From the NCBI GenBank assembly GCA_017500625.1, contig JAFVYX010000170.1, positions 1 through 11,531 of the forward strand: a stretch of DNA of 11,531 nucleotides, written 5' to 3'. The first letter of the stretch is position 1, and each line of letters begins with the position of its first letter. Below, in pieces: positions 1-7,340 of the stretch. The position numbers were made by a program, and so were the translations under genes. This DNA is from Clostridia bacterium. Its GTDB lineage: Bacteria; Bacillota_A; Clostridia; Oscillospirales; CAG-272. The notes below the pieces were generated by a model that saw only the letters and a list, made by a program, of their open reading frames with translations, did not search any database and was not told the origin of the DNA.

Positions 1-1815
1 GATGCGCTGAAGGATAAGTTCAACGGCAAGGACGGCAAGCGCGCCGTCGTGCTTTGCGGCGGTACCGGCTGCCTTTCGTCGAATTCCGCCGAGATCCAGA
101 AGAAGATCGCCGATCTCATTGCCGAGCGGGGTCTTGCCGACCGCGTTTCGGTCAACCAGGTCGGTTGCTTCGGCTACTGCTCGCAGGGCCCCTTTGTGAA
201 GATCTATCCCGAGGACACCCTCTACCGTCTTGTGAAGCTTGAGGACGTTGAGGAGATCGTGGAAAAGGATCTTATCGGCGGTGAGGTCGTGGAGCGCCTG
301 CTCTTCGTCGAGCCCGAGTCGGGCAAGCCGATCGCCCGTCAGGAGGACATCAACTTCTACAAGAAGCAGAAGAGAGTTGCCCTGCACGGCTGCGGCACGA
401 TCAACCCCGAGTCGATCGACGAGGCCCTGGGCTACGGCGCTTACGCCGGTCTTGCCCGCGCCCTGACCATGGACCGTGCCGACGTCATCAAGGAGGTCCT
501 GGATTCGGGTCTCCGCGGCCGCGGCGGCGGTGGCTTCCCCACCGGTCGCAAGTGGCAGTTTGCCTTTGCTCAGGATAATGAGGACAAGTACGTCGTCTGT
601 AACGGTGACGAGGGTGACCCCGGCGCCTTCATGGACCGCTCGATCCTCGAGGGCAACCCCCTGGCCGTCATTGAGGGTATGGCCATCGCCGGCTACGCCA
701 TCGGTGCGAAGAACGGCTACTTCTACGTCCGTGCCGAGTACCCGACGGCGGTCCGCCGCCTGCGCCTGGCCATTGAGCAGGCCAACGAGATCGGCCTGCT
801 TGGCGACAACATCTTTGGCTCCGGCTTCTCCTTCCAGGCCCACATTCGTCTCGGCGCGGGCGCTTTCGTCTGCGGTGAGGAGACGGCGCTTCTCAACTCG
901 ATCGAGGGTCAGCGCGGTATGCCGCGTCCCCGCCCGCCCTTCCCTGCTGTGAAGGGTCTTTGGGGCAAGCCCACGATCGTTAACAACGTGGAGACGCTGG
1001 CCTGCGTGCCCTACATCCTGCGTGAGGGCGCGGCCAAGTTTGCCGAGTGCGGCACCGAGAAGTCGAAGGGCACCAAGGTCTTTGCCCTCGGCGGTAAGGT
1101 CAACAACGTCGGCCTTGTGGAGATCCCTATGGGTACCACCCTGCGCGAGCTTATCTATGACATCGGCGGCGGTATCCCCGGCGGCAAGACCTTCAAGGCG
1201 ATCCAGACCGGTGGCCCCTCGGGCGGCTGTCTGACTGCCGAGTTCCTTGACGAGCCGATCGACTTTGATAACCTCGTTGCCAAGGGCTCTATGATGGGCT
1301 CGGGCGGTGCCATCGTCATGGACGAGGACAACTGCATGGTCGACGTTGCCAAGTTCTACATGGAGTTTATCTGCGATGAGTCCTGCGGTAAGTGCTCGCC
1401 CTGCCGTATCGGTACCAAGCGTATGCTGGAGATCCTGACCCGTATCACCGACGGTAAGGGCACCATGAAGGTTCTTGAGGAGCTGCGTGAGCTTGGCGAG
1501 ACGGTCAAGACCAACTCGCTCTGCGCTCTCGGTCAGACGGCCGCGAACCCGATCCTATCGACGCTTGCCCACTTTGAGGACGAGTACATTGCCCACATCG
1601 TTGACAAGAAGTGTCCCGCCAAGGTCTGCAAGAACCTGATGCAGTACAAGATCGTTCCCGAGAAGTGCAAGGGCTGCAGCCTCTGCGCGCGCAAGTGCCC
1701 TGTGAACGCCATTTCGGGCGAGATCAAGTCGCCCTTTGTGATCGATGCCGACAAGTGCATCAAGTGCGGCCTCTGCATTGCCTCGTGCAAGTTTGGCGCC
1801 ATTATCAAGGACTAA
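1..1815 (+). CDS. hydB: NADH-binding flavoprotein subunit of trimeric [FeFe] hydrogenase (HydB/NuoF-like), 5' end missing
   Basis: This subunit takes electrons from NADH (or passes them to NAD+) through FMN and iron-sulfur clusters to the hydrogenase subunit HydA in the cytoplasm. The frame is open from base 1, so the true start lies outside the window; the GTG at 49 falls inside a conserved block (V-L-C-G-G-T-G-C) and is not a start. Residues are numbered from that GTG. An N-terminal thioredoxin-like [2Fe-2S] domain has C3, C8, C40 and C44. The NuoF core follows: glycine-rich FMN loop GRGGGGFPTG near 157, GDEGDPGAF near 186, and a [4Fe-4S] site at C446, C449, C452 and C492. A C-terminal two-cluster ferredoxin has C540/543/546/550 and C570/573/576/580. 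This order (2Fe-2S, NuoF, 2x4Fe-4S) is that of HydB of HydABC and HndC enzymes. It lies 15 bases before hydA, and a NuoE-like hydC is expected upstream. Whether the complex bifurcates electrons or uses NADH alone cannot be told from this subunit. Confidence 0.95.
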   Translation, partial: DALKDKFNGKDGKRAVVLCGGTGCLSSNSAEIQKKIADLIAERGLADRVSVNQVGCFGYCSQGPFVKIYPEDTLYRLVKLEDVEEIVEKDLIGGEVVERLLFVEPESGKPIARQEDINFYKKQKRVALHGCGTINPESIDEALGYGAYAGLARALTMDRADVIKEVLDSGLRGRGGGGFPTGRKWQFAFAQDNEDKYVVCNGDEGDPGAFMDRSILEGNPLAVIEGMAIAGYAIGAKNGYFYVRAEYPTAVRRLRLAIEQANEIGLLGDNIFGSGFSFQAHIRLGAGAFVCGEETALLNSIEGQRGMPRPRPPFPAVKGLWGKPTIVNNVETLACVPYILREGAAKFAECGTEKSKGTKVFALGGKVNNVGLVEIPMGTTLRELIYDIGGGIPGGKTFKAIQTGGPSGGCLTAEFLDEPIDFDNLVAKGSMMGSGGAIVMDEDNCMVDVAKFYMEFICDESCGKCSPCRIGTKRMLEILTRITDGKGTMKVLEELRELGETVKTNSLCALGQTAANPILSTLAHFEDEYIAHIVDKKCPAKVCKNLMQYKIVPEKCKGCSLCARKCPVNAISGEIKSPFVIDADKCIKCGLCIASCKFGAIIKD

Positions 1816-1830
1816 GAGAGGAGATCGAAA

Positions 1831-3597
1831 ATGGCTAACGTGAATATTAAGATCGAAGGTCAGCCCTACGTTGTTGAGGAAGGCCTGACCATTCTGGAGG
1901 CCGCCCGTATCTGCGGCTACGAGATCCCCTCGCTTTGCGCCTTCAACCACGGCGAGTGCTCCCGCGGCTCCTGCCGCGTGTGCCTTGTTGAGGCCACCGG
2001 CGCCCGCGGCCTTGTGGCGGCGTGCGTGTATCCTGTGGCCGAGGGCATGGAGATCCGCATCTCGAGCCCGAAGGCAGCGGCGGCCCGCCGTACCTCGGTG
2101 GAGCTTTTGCTCTCCAACCACAACAAGAACTGCCAGCAGTGCTCGAAGAACGGCAACTGTGAGCTTCTGCACGTGGCAAAGCTCACGGGTGCCCGCGAGG
2201 ATATGTTTGAGGGCGAGAAGACCCCTGTAACGGTCGACCGCCTCACCCCCTCCATCACCCGTGACACCTCCAAGTGCGTGCTTTGCGGTCGCTGCGTTGA
2301 GCGCTGCAAGAACGCCCACGGTCTCGGCATTCTCGGCTTTGAGAACCGTGGCTTTGCCACCATCGTGGCTCCCGCCGGTAACCGTTCCTTTGCCGAATCG
2401 CCCTGCATCCTCTGCGGTCAGTGCGTAAGCGTTTGCCCCACCGGCGCGCTTGCCGAGATCTCCGAGATCGCCAAGATCGACAAGGCCATGTCCGAGGGTA
2501 AGCACGTTGTTGTGCAGACGGCGCCCGCCGTCCGCGCCGCGCTTGGCGAGGAGTTTGGCATGAAGATCGGCACGGCCGTCACCGGTAAGATGGTCGCCGC
2601 TCTCCGCCGCCTTGGCTTTAACAAGGTGTACGACACGAACTTTGCCGCTGACCTCACGATCATGGAGGAGGCCACCGAGCTTCTCGGCCGTGTGAAGAAC
2701 GGCGGCAAGCTCCCGATGATCACCTCCTGCTCGCCCGGCTGGGTCAACTACGCCGAGTACTACTACGGTGATCTTCTCGGTCACCTCTCCTCCTGCAAGT
2801 CGCCTCACGAGATGATGGGCGCGATCCTCAAGTCCTACTACGCCGAGCGTAACGGCCTTGATCCCAAGGATATCTTTGTGGTCTCGATCATGCCCTGCAC
2901 GGCAAAGAAGTACGAGAAGGATCGTCCTCAGCTCCAGAAGGACGGCATTAAGGACGTGGACGCCGTTCTCACCACCCGTGAGCTTGGCGACCTCATCAAG
3001 CGCTCGGGCATCAACTTTGCCAAGCTCCCCGACGAGGATTTCGATGCGGACCTTATGGGCGATTACTCCGGCGCCGGCGTCATCTTCGGTGTGACGGGTG
3101 GCGTTATGGAAGCGGCTCTGCGTACCGCCTACTTCGTGCTTGAGGGCAAGGAGTACAAGGACATCGCCTTTACCGCGGTCCGCGGCTTTGACGGTATCCG
3201 CGAGGCCACCATCACCATGGGCGGTATCGACGTTAAGGTTGCCATTGCCCACGGTATGAAGAACGCGAAGCCCCTCCTCGACGATATCCGTGCGGGCAAG
3301 TCGCCCTACACCTTCATCGAGATCATGGGTTGCCCCGGCGGCTGCATCTGTGGCGGCGGTCAGCCCTTTGTCCGTCCCTCGCTCCTCCCGAACGAGGATC
3401 CCGACATTCTCGATACGTACAAGGATAAGCGCGCTGCGGCTCTTTACAGCGAAGATGAGCGTCAGGTCATTCGCCAGTCGCACAACAACGCGCAGATCAA
3501 GAAGCTGTACGAAGACTACCTCGGTGAACCCAACTCTCACAAGGCGCATGAGCTTCTTCATACGACCTACGAGGCCCACACCGAGCGCTACCGCTAA
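1831..3597 (+). CDS. hydA: [FeFe] hydrogenase catalytic subunit, NADH-linked (HydA/HndD type)
   Basis: The 588-residue catalytic subunit reduces protons to H2 at the H-cluster, with electrons from HydB. The ATG at 1831 follows GAGGAG (1818-1823). Domains in order: N-terminal plant-type [2Fe-2S] (C36, C48, C51, C65, with C43 nearby); His-ligated [4Fe-4S] with H97, C101, C104, C110; two-cluster ferredoxin (C149/152/155/159 and C192/195/198/202); then the H-domain with L1 TSCSPGW (C300), L2 MPCTAKKYE (C356) and L3 GCPGGCICGGGQP (C501, C505, C507). Proton-path glutamates are present at about 280 and 283. A small-subunit-like tail ends with YLGEP and a LLHTTY motif. Length and layout match the soluble M3/group A3-like enzymes. 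There is no C-terminal extra [2Fe-2S] domain as in Thermotoga HydA. Unusual points are serine after C300 in L1, where CpI has a second Cys, and the additional C507 in L3. The function is firm; electron bifurcation is not decided. Confidence 0.96.
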   Translation: MANVNIKIEGQPYVVEEGLTILEAARICGYEIPSLCAFNHGECSRGSCRVCLVEATGARGLVAACVYPVAEGMEIRISSPKAAAARRTSVELLLSNHNKNCQQCSKNGNCELLHVAKLTGAREDMFEGEKTPVTVDRLTPSITRDTSKCVLCGRCVERCKNAHGLGILGFENRGFATIVAPAGNRSFAESPCILCGQCVSVCPTGALAEISEIAKIDKAMSEGKHVVVQTAPAVRAALGEEFGMKIGTAVTGKMVAALRRLGFNKVYDTNFAADLTIMEEATELLGRVKNGGKLPMITSCSPGWVNYAEYYYGDLLGHLSSCKSPHEMMGAILKSYYAERNGLDPKDIFVVSIMPCTAKKYEKDRPQLQKDGIKDVDAVLTTRELGDLIKRSGINFAKLPDEDFDADLMGDYSGAGVIFGVTGGVMEAALRTAYFVLEGKEYKDIAFTAVRGFDGIREATITMGGIDVKVAIAHGMKNAKPLLDDIRAGKSPYTFIEIMGCPGGCICGGGQPFVRPSLLPNEDPDILDTYKDKRAAALYSEDERQVIRQSHNNAQIKKLYEDYLGEPNSHKAHELLHTTYEAHTERYR

Positions 3598-3605
3598 CGA
3601 AAAGG

Positions 3606-3640
3606 AACGGAGTGCCACGGCACTCCGTTCTTGCTTTATT
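3606..3640 (+). terminator. Hairpin after hydA, weak intrinsic terminator or attenuator
   Basis: A perfect 10-bp stem (AACGGAGTGC at 3606-3615 with GCACTCCGTT at 3620-3629, loop CACG) is followed by the broken T tract CTTGCTTTATT. It lies nine bases after the hydA stop and 20 bases before the next start codon. The interrupted T tract suggests partial termination, with read-through feeding the kinase gene at lower level. A role in mRNA 3'-end stability is an alternative. Confidence 0.75.
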
Positions 3641-3660
3641 CAGGAAGGAAGGTCTTTAGA

Positions 3661-4491
3661 ATGAAACGAATTCTCACCGTGCAGGACATCTCCTGCGTGG
3701 GAAAATGCTCTCTGACCGTCGCTCTGCCGATCATCTCGGCCATGGGGATCGAGTGTGCGATCCTGCCGACGGCGGTCCTCTCCACCCACACCATGTTCCG
3801 CGGCTACACCTTCCGCGATCTGACCGACGACCTTGACGGCATCATCGATCACTGGGTGGCCGAAGGGCTCGACTTCCGTGCGGTCTACACGGGCTATCTC
3901 GGCTCGCAAAGGCAGCTCGACATCGTGTCCCGCCTCTTTGACCTTTACCGCGGCGGTTACCGTGTCGTCGACCCTGTCATGGCCGACAATGGCCGCCTCT
4001 ATCCCGGCTTCACCGAGGAGTTCGCTGCGGAGATGGCTAAGCTCTGCGGCAAGGCCGACATCATTCTGCCCAATATGACCGAGGCCTCCTTTATGCTCGG
4101 CGTGCCCTATCCCGGCACCGACTACGACGAGGCGTACGTCCGTGATATGCTGAAGAAGCTGGCCGCCCTCGGCCCAAGGATCGCCGTTCTCACGGGTGTG
4201 AGCCTTGAGGCGGGCAAGCTGGGCGCCATGGCCTACGACAGCGAGCATGACGAATACTTCACCTACTGCCGCGAGCATCTCCCTGCTGCCTTCCACGGCA
4301 CAGGAGACATCTTTGCCTCGGCCTTCACCGGCGCCCTTGTGCGCGGTGGCGATTACAAGGAAGCGCTTCGCGTGGCCGCCGATTACACGGTGGAATGCAT
4401 TGCGCTGACGCTCGCCAACCCCAACCACGTCAATTACGGTGTAGAGTTTGAGCGTGCGATCCCCTACCTTTGCGAGAGGATCGGAAAATAA
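3661..4491 (+). CDS. pdxK: Pyridoxal/pyridoxamine kinase (PdxK/PdxY family, ribokinase fold)
   Basis: The 276-residue cytoplasmic kinase phosphorylates pyridoxal, pyridoxamine or pyridoxine with ATP in the salvage route to pyridoxal 5'-phosphate. The N-terminus MKRILTVQDISCVGKCSLT is typical of the family (usual length about 280), with the vitamin-binding segment around VLSTHT. The C-terminal FHGTGDIFAS carries the G-T-G-D anion-hole motif; D216 is the expected catalytic base. The start at ATG 3661 is preferred over an upstream TTG (3631) because an AAGGAAGG ribosome binding site lies just before it and the family homology starts there. It sits 63 bases after hydA with no recognisable promoter of its own, so it probably depends on read-through from the hydrogenase operon. 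The exact vitamer preference is not visible; other PfkB-like sugar kinases are less likely. Confidence 0.88.
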   Translation: MKRILTVQDISCVGKCSLTVALPIISAMGIECAILPTAVLSTHTMFRGYTFRDLTDDLDGIIDHWVAEGLDFRAVYTGYLGSQRQLDIVSRLFDLYRGGYRVVDPVMADNGRLYPGFTEEFAAEMAKLCGKADIILPNMTEASFMLGVPYPGTDYDEAYVRDMLKKLAALGPRIAVLTGVSLEAGKLGAMAYDSEHDEYFTYCREHLPAAFHGTGDIFASAFTGALVRGGDYKEALRVAADYTVECIALTLANPNHVNYGVEFERAIPYLCERIGK

Positions 4492-4502
4492 CTCCAAAAG
4501 CC

Positions 4503-4542
4503 AACCGCCCTTGTGTAAGCTTTACACAAGGGCGGTTTTTTT
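4503..4542. terminator. Strong intrinsic terminator between convergent pdxK and PHP phosphatase genes
   Basis: A 16-bp perfect stem (AACCGCCCTTGTGTAA at 4503-4518 with its complement at 4522-4537, loop GCT) runs into seven T residues (4536-4542). It begins 12 bases after the pdxK stop. The stem also follows the phosphatase stop on the other strand by about 11 bases, but its T tract there is poor (GGCTTTTGG), so the main direction is plus. Confidence 0.93.
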
Positions 4543-4553
4543 GTGAGCATCAC

Positions 4554-5270
4554 TTATTCTGCCGCAGTCGGAATGGCGGCAGACAAAAGCTCGGCCGAGT
4601 GACGCGCGACCGTGACGGCCCCCTCACGCGCACGGCGGACGGCGCGGAGAAAGCCGCGGTAGGCGGCGGGGTGCGCCCCGTGGAGATCGCTCCCGAAGGC
4701 GGCCACGGCCTCCGCCCTCACCATGGCGCGGAAGTAACGGGCGCGTTGCGAAAGACCAAGAAGCGCCACGGCGTTGATCTGATAAAGAAGGCGTGAGCTT
4801 TCGAAAAGGTATTCGAGGTCGGTGATGGGGTAACGGTCGATGTGGGCAAGGAGGGGGGTCACCCCCGACTTTGAGATGCGCTCCACCGTGCGGACGCACT
4901 CGCGCGACCAGCCGCCAAGCGGCATTTCGAGAAGCAGAATATCGCTGCCCTTGATGCAAAGGCGAGAAAGCCCCTCCATCTCGTCAAGGCCGGGAGTCAC
5001 AAGCACCTCGGCGCCGAGATAAAGCGTGGGCCCCTCGGGCAAGGCGGTGAGAAGGGCGCGGGCGGCCTCGTCACGGCGAGCGAGAAACTCCTCCACCGAC
5101 GTCTCCTTATGGGCGTAGAAATGCGGCGTAGCCACAACACCGGCAAGACCCGCGGCCGTCATCAGGCGGCGCTGGGCGACCGCCACCGACAGCGAGGGGC
5201 TGCCGTGATCCACGCCGGGCAGGCAATGCGCGTGAAAGTCGATGAGCCCCGGAGGGCAAGTGCGCCGCAT
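4554..5270 (-). CDS. PHP-domain phosphatase, CpsB/YwqE protein-tyrosine-phosphatase family
   Basis: The 238-residue product looks like the manganese-dependent PHP phosphatases that remove phosphate from tyrosine kinases of capsule and exopolysaccharide synthesis. Metal-site motifs are in the expected order: DFHAHCLPGVDHG (H13, H15, D21), ATPHFY (H50), GAE (E88), AHIDRYP (H143) and GSDLHG (D195, H197). Two motifs deviate from the usual CpsB wording: DHG where DDG is common, and AHIDRY where AHPERY is common. No signal peptide or membrane segment is seen, so it is cytoplasmic. The ATG directly abuts the TGA of dut (TGAATG across 5273-5268), with a GGGGA-like ribosome site inside the end of dut, so translation is probably coupled. 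No capsule genes or BY-kinase are in view, so the substrate is unknown. Histidinol-phosphatase-like activity is an alternative. Confidence 0.8.
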   Translation of the reverse strand: MRRTCPPGLIDFHAHCLPGVDHGSPSLSVAVAQRRLMTAAGLAGVVATPHFYAHKETSVEEFLARRDEAARALLTALPEGPTLYLGAEVLVTPGLDEMEGLSRLCIKGSDILLLEMPLGGWSRECVRTVERISKSGVTPLLAHIDRYPITDLEYLFESSRLLYQINAVALLGLSQRARYFRAMVRAEAVAAFGSDLHGAHPAAYRGFLRAVRRAREGAVTVARHSAELLSAAIPTAAE

Positions 5271-5714
5271 TCAGCGCGTCCCCGTAGAGCCGAAGCCGCC
5301 GGCACCGCGCGCGGTATCGTCAAGCGATGCGCACTCGGAAAACTCGGCGGTGATATACGGCACGATGAGAAGCTGGGCGATACGCTCCAGGGGCTCGACC
5401 GTGGCGGGGGCGGCGGCGTGGTTGTGGAGCGCCACCATAAGCTCACCGCGGTAATCGGCGTCAATGACACCGACCTTGTTGGCGGGGGCCAGACCGCGCT
5501 TGGTGGCAAGGCCGCTGCGGGCGCAGATGAGCCCCACCGTCCCCTCGGGGAGAGCGACCGCCACACCCGTGCGGACAAGGAGGGTTTCCCCGGGAGCGAC
5601 CGTCACGGGGGCGTCAAGAAGGGCATAAAGATCGGCACCGGCCGCCGCGGCACTCCCGTAGGTGGGAATCTTCGCGCGCTCATCGAGACGATGGATCCTG
5701 ACCGTTTGCTTCAT
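5271..5714 (-). CDS. dut: dUTP diphosphatase (dUTPase)
   Basis: The 147-residue trimeric dUTPase hydrolyses dUTP to dUMP and pyrophosphate, keeping uracil out of DNA and supplying dUMP for thymidylate synthesis. All five family motifs are present: motif 1 GADLYA (26-31), motif 2 ARSGLATKRG (65-74), motif 3 GVIDADYRGEL (82-92, with catalytic D85 and uracil-stacking Y88), motif 4 near ERIAQLLIVP, and the glycine-rich motif 5 RGAGGFGSTG (136-145) that closes over the substrate. Length is normal for bacteria. The ATG at 5714 has a GAGGT site upstream on the minus strand, and a near-consensus promoter lies at 5749-5777. The stop codon touches the start of the downstream PHP phosphatase gene, forming a two-gene unit. 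Confidence 0.97.
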   Translation of the reverse strand: MKQTVRIHRLDERAKIPTYGSAAAAGADLYALLDAPVTVAPGETLLVRTGVAVALPEGTVGLICARSGLATKRGLAPANKVGVIDADYRGELMVALHNHAAAPATVEPLERIAQLLIVPYITAEFSECASLDDTARGAGGFGSTGTR

Positions 5715-5748
5715 AATGCTTACCTCGCATGTATATCATAACACAATC

Positions 5749-5777
5749 ATTATAGCATAGTTATCGCGCCATTGCAA
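5749..5777 (-). promoter_or_regulatory. sigma-A promoter of dut
   Basis: Read on the minus strand: -35 TTGCAA (5777-5772), a 17-base spacer, and a perfect extended -10 TGCTATAAT (hexamer 5754-5749). It lies about 35 bases upstream of the dut start codon. No other candidate is as good in this divergent region. Confidence 0.85.
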
Positions 5778-5825
5778 GAGGCGGCACTATTTTGAGATTG
5801 CGAAAATGTTTCGTAAGGTTTGGGG

Positions 5826-5854
5826 TTGCTTTTTCCGAGGGGCGGTGGTACAAT
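5826..5854 (+). promoter_or_regulatory. sigma-A promoter of the first MATE gene
   Basis: -35 TTGCTT (5826-5831), 17-base spacer, and extended -10 TGGTACAAT (hexamer 5849-5854). A short inverted repeat CGAAA-ATG-TTTCG lies just upstream at 5801-5813. The start GTG is 33 bases beyond the -10 box, behind an AGGGGG ribosome site (5871-5876). Confidence 0.75.
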
Positions 5855-5886
5855 GAAAATACACTGAGATAGGGGGAAGAGTTGCC

Positions 5887-7299
5887 GTGATAAAGCGCCG
5901 GGAAATAGACTTCACACATGGTCCGTTGCTAAAAAACATGATACTGTACGCCCTGCCGATCATCGGGGTGAACGTGCTGCAGCTTCTCTTTACCGCGGCC
6001 GATCTCTCGGTCCTTGGCATCGTTACGAAAAACGATAGCGCGATTGCCGCCGTGGGTGCCTCCACCAACATCGTGAACCTTCTGGTCGGTGCCTTTACGG
6101 GCCTGACGCTGTCCGCCAACGTGGCGGTGGCGCGGTGCAAGGGCGCCAAGGACATGGAAAAATCCCGCCGCTTTGTGGGCACCTCCATGTTTTGCAGCAT
6201 CTTCTTCGGTCTTATCATTACGGTGGTGGGCATCCTCTGCGCCGAATCCTTTCTCCGCTGGACCGACTGCCCCGAGAGCGTGCTTCCCTACGCCGCTACC
6301 TACCTCCGCATCTACTTCCTCGGCGCTCCCGTCCTCCTCATTTACAACTTCAGCGCCTCGATCCTGCGCGCCGTAGGCGATACCGTGCGCCCCCTGTACT
6401 TTCTGATCATCGGCGGTGCCATGAACGTTGTGCTCAACGTTTTCTTTGTGGCGGTCGTCGGCTGGGACATTGAGGGCGTGGCCGTGGCCACCGTGGCCTC
6501 CAACGCCTTTTGCGCCGTGGCCACGTTGACGGTCATCCTGAAAAACGACGGCTATGCCAAGCTTGAGCGCCGCTACTTCCGCATTTCGCGTGAGGAGCTG
6601 CGGGAGCTTTTGGTGGTCGGTCTGCCCTTGGCGCTCTCCAAATCGCTCTTTTCCATTGCCAACGTCCTGACGATCACCGAGATCAACCGCCTCGGCGAGG
6701 CCGCCACCACCTCGTATTCTGTCACCAAGGAATTCGATGGCTTTATTCTTGAGGCCTCCCACGCGATCGGTGCCGCCAACCTGGCTGTGGTCAGCCAAAA
6801 CTACGGCGCCCACCGTATGGACCGAGTGAAGCGCGTGCTTGGCATCACGTTTTTGCTTCAGCTGGCGGTATGCGGCACGCTGGGCGTGGCTCTGCTCTTT
6901 GTCGGACGGTCGCTCTGCTCGATCCTCACCGACACCGAGCTGGTGCTTGACCTTTGCTTTGTCCGCATCACCACGGTCAGCATCGCCTATATCTTCAACG
7001 GCTCGATCTCCATGGTTCAAGAGGGGATCCGCGGTATCGGGTATTCCTTCACCTCGCTCATGAACTCGATGTTCTCCAACATCGTGATCCGCATCATCTA
7101 TCTGAAGCTGGTGCTTCCTCACCTGATGATCGAGGGAGAGATCGCCTACAACCTCCGTATGATCTATCTCCTCTACCCCGCCTCGTGGATCCTCGGTACC
7201 TTCTCCGGCCTTGCGATCCTCCTTGTCCTTTATCGACGGGTCAAGCGCCGCTTTGCCGCTGAAGCCGCCACCGCGCCCGTCCCCGCTACCGCGGGATAA
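5887..7299 (+). CDS. MATE family efflux transporter (multidrug/Na+ or H+ antiporter)
   Basis: The 470-residue inner-membrane protein belongs to the MATE/NorM/DinF superfamily, which exports organic cations, drugs or metabolites against Na+ or H+ entry. About 12 hydrophobic segments are visible, in two halves; the second half starts near residue 239 (RELLVVGLPLALSKSLF), mirroring the first (KNMILYALPIIGVNVLQ). The N-terminal family signature is present, with acidic D39 in the first helix (LLFTAADLSVLG). The start is GTG 5887: an in-frame stop lies close upstream and the AGGGGG site is spaced correctly. It is divergent from dut and convergent with rplL, and is followed directly by a strong terminator, so it is monocistronic. 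The substrate cannot be predicted. Confidence 0.93.
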   Translation: MIKRREIDFTHGPLLKNMILYALPIIGVNVLQLLFTAADLSVLGIVTKNDSAIAAVGASTNIVNLLVGAFTGLTLSANVAVARCKGAKDMEKSRRFVGTSMFCSIFFGLIITVVGILCAESFLRWTDCPESVLPYAATYLRIYFLGAPVLLIYNFSASILRAVGDTVRPLYFLIIGGAMNVVLNVFFVAVVGWDIEGVAVATVASNAFCAVATLTVILKNDGYAKLERRYFRISREELRELLVVGLPLALSKSLFSIANVLTITEINRLGEAATTSYSVTKEFDGFILEASHAIGAANLAVVSQNYGAHRMDRVKRVLGITFLLQLAVCGTLGVALLFVGRSLCSILTDTELVLDLCFVRITTVSIAYIFNGSISMVQEGIRGIGYSFTSLMNSMFSNIVIRIIYLKLVLPHLMIEGEIAYNLRMIYLLYPASWILGTFSGLAILLVLYRRVKRRFAAEAATAPVPATAG

Positions 7300-7302
7300 T
7301 AC

Positions 7303-7331
7303 AAAAAAGCGCCCCAAGGGGCGCTTTTTTC
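7303..7331. terminator. Intrinsic terminator of the first MATE gene
   Basis: A 13-bp stem AAAAAAGCGCCCC (7303-7315) with GGGGCGCTTTTTT (7318-7330) and a tight AA turn, four bases after the stop codon. A-rich and T-rich arms let it work in both directions. Confidence 0.93.
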
Positions 7332-7340
7332 TTTGGTATG

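Noticed and set aside
49..51. GTG as the start of hydB
   Set aside because: The frame is open to base 1 and the codons before 49 continue the conserved beta strand ahead of the first cluster cysteine, so the gene starts outside the window.
1555..3618. 687-residue minus-strand open frame
   Set aside because: It is antisense to hydB and hydA, which have full sets of family motifs; the composition reflects third-position GC bias of the real genes.
3631..3662. TTGCTT and TAGAAT as a promoter for pdxK
   Set aside because: Spacing is 20 bases and the -10 would overlap the start codon, leaving no room for a leader with the ribosome site.
3640..4497. 285-residue minus-strand open frame
   Set aside because: Antisense shadow of the pyridoxal kinase gene, crossing its hairpin regions.
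5929..7317. 462-residue minus-strand open frame
   Set aside because: It is antisense to the first MATE gene, is hydrophilic and low in complexity, and has no ribosome site or family sequence.
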